Notes under the pieces: generated by a model
Told to the model about the DNA's origin: nothing
Database searches by the model: none
The model's input: only the letters and a program-made list of their open reading frames with translations
Shown here: positions 63,883 to 64,000 of the stretch, in pieces
How the letters are laid out: every line of letters starts with the position of its first letter
Numbering within the stretch: the stretch's first letter is position 1
Translations under genes and position numbers: made by a program
From: Lingula anatina
Taxonomy: Eukaryota; Brachiopoda; Lingulata; Lingulida; Lingulidae
Assembly: GCF_001039355.2 (NCBI RefSeq)
Contig: NW_019776098.1
Location: forward strand, 37,254-101,253
Direction: 5' to 3'
DNA length: 64,000 nucleotides

Positions 63883-64000
63883 GTAAATTATGTGTTTTAT
63901 ACCAAATGTAGATGTTGTTGTGACTAATGGTAGAAGTTCGAGAATTTTCGCTGTTGTACTGCATGGTGACGTTCCATTACGTTATCCTCTTTGCGACTTG

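Noticed and set aside
1-64000. CRISPR arrays, operons, rRNA genes, viral insertions
   Set aside because: No regularly spaced repeats, no polycistronic layout, no rRNA-like conserved blocks and no long viral-type frames were seen.

Overview
The window looks like nuclear DNA of an invertebrate animal. It is AT-rich, has many GT-AG introns, many simple repeats and assembly N's, and carries animal-specific genes. I suspect a lophotrochozoan such as a mollusc, but nothing here proves the phylum. There is no bacterial, organellar or viral gene organisation.

Layout from left to right. (1) About 2.5-19.65 kb, minus strand: a complete NuMA (nuclear mitotic apparatus protein) gene. I could chain 22 coding exons with matching phases into one 1959-residue frame. 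It has an N-terminal Hook-like domain, a long coiled coil, a conserved LGN/Pins-binding motif, and a basic C-terminus with a nuclear localisation signal. A separate candidate terminal exon lies about 2.2 kb beyond the stop codon. (2) About 19.7-21.4 kb: a region between divergent genes, with an NRF1-like site near the presumed NuMA start. (3) 21.46-24.15 kb, plus strand: a three-exon TCAF-like (TRPM8 channel-associated factor / peptidase M60) gene of 735 residues with an intact HEIGH zinc-site motif. (4) 24.2-31.8 kb: a convergent intergenic region with dispersed-repeat fragments. (5) 31.8-62.15 kb, minus strand: a two-exon Mastermind (Notch co-activator) gene. A 252-nt exon encodes the Notch/CSL-binding helix. 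A 2.3-kb Q/P/M-rich exon follows after an intron of about 27.8 kb. (6) The far right end holds the likely first exon of a plus-strand gene with a mitochondrial-type leader, cut by the window edge.

The large Mastermind intron holds two notable structures. One is a near-identical 2.3-kb segment present three times around assembly gaps, which is more likely unmerged contigs or haplotypes than biology. The other is a 546-bp palindromic element with inverted arms of about 155-165 bp flanked by TTA, which fits a non-autonomous PIF/Harbinger-type transposon.

The genes do not form a functional cluster. NuMA acts in spindle orientation, Mastermind in Notch transcription, and the TCAF-like protein is probably a metallopeptidase-fold protein. 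I found no convincing new multi-gene system. The best leads are the intact M60 active site in the TCAF homologue, the alternative NuMA terminal exon, and the palindromic transposon.
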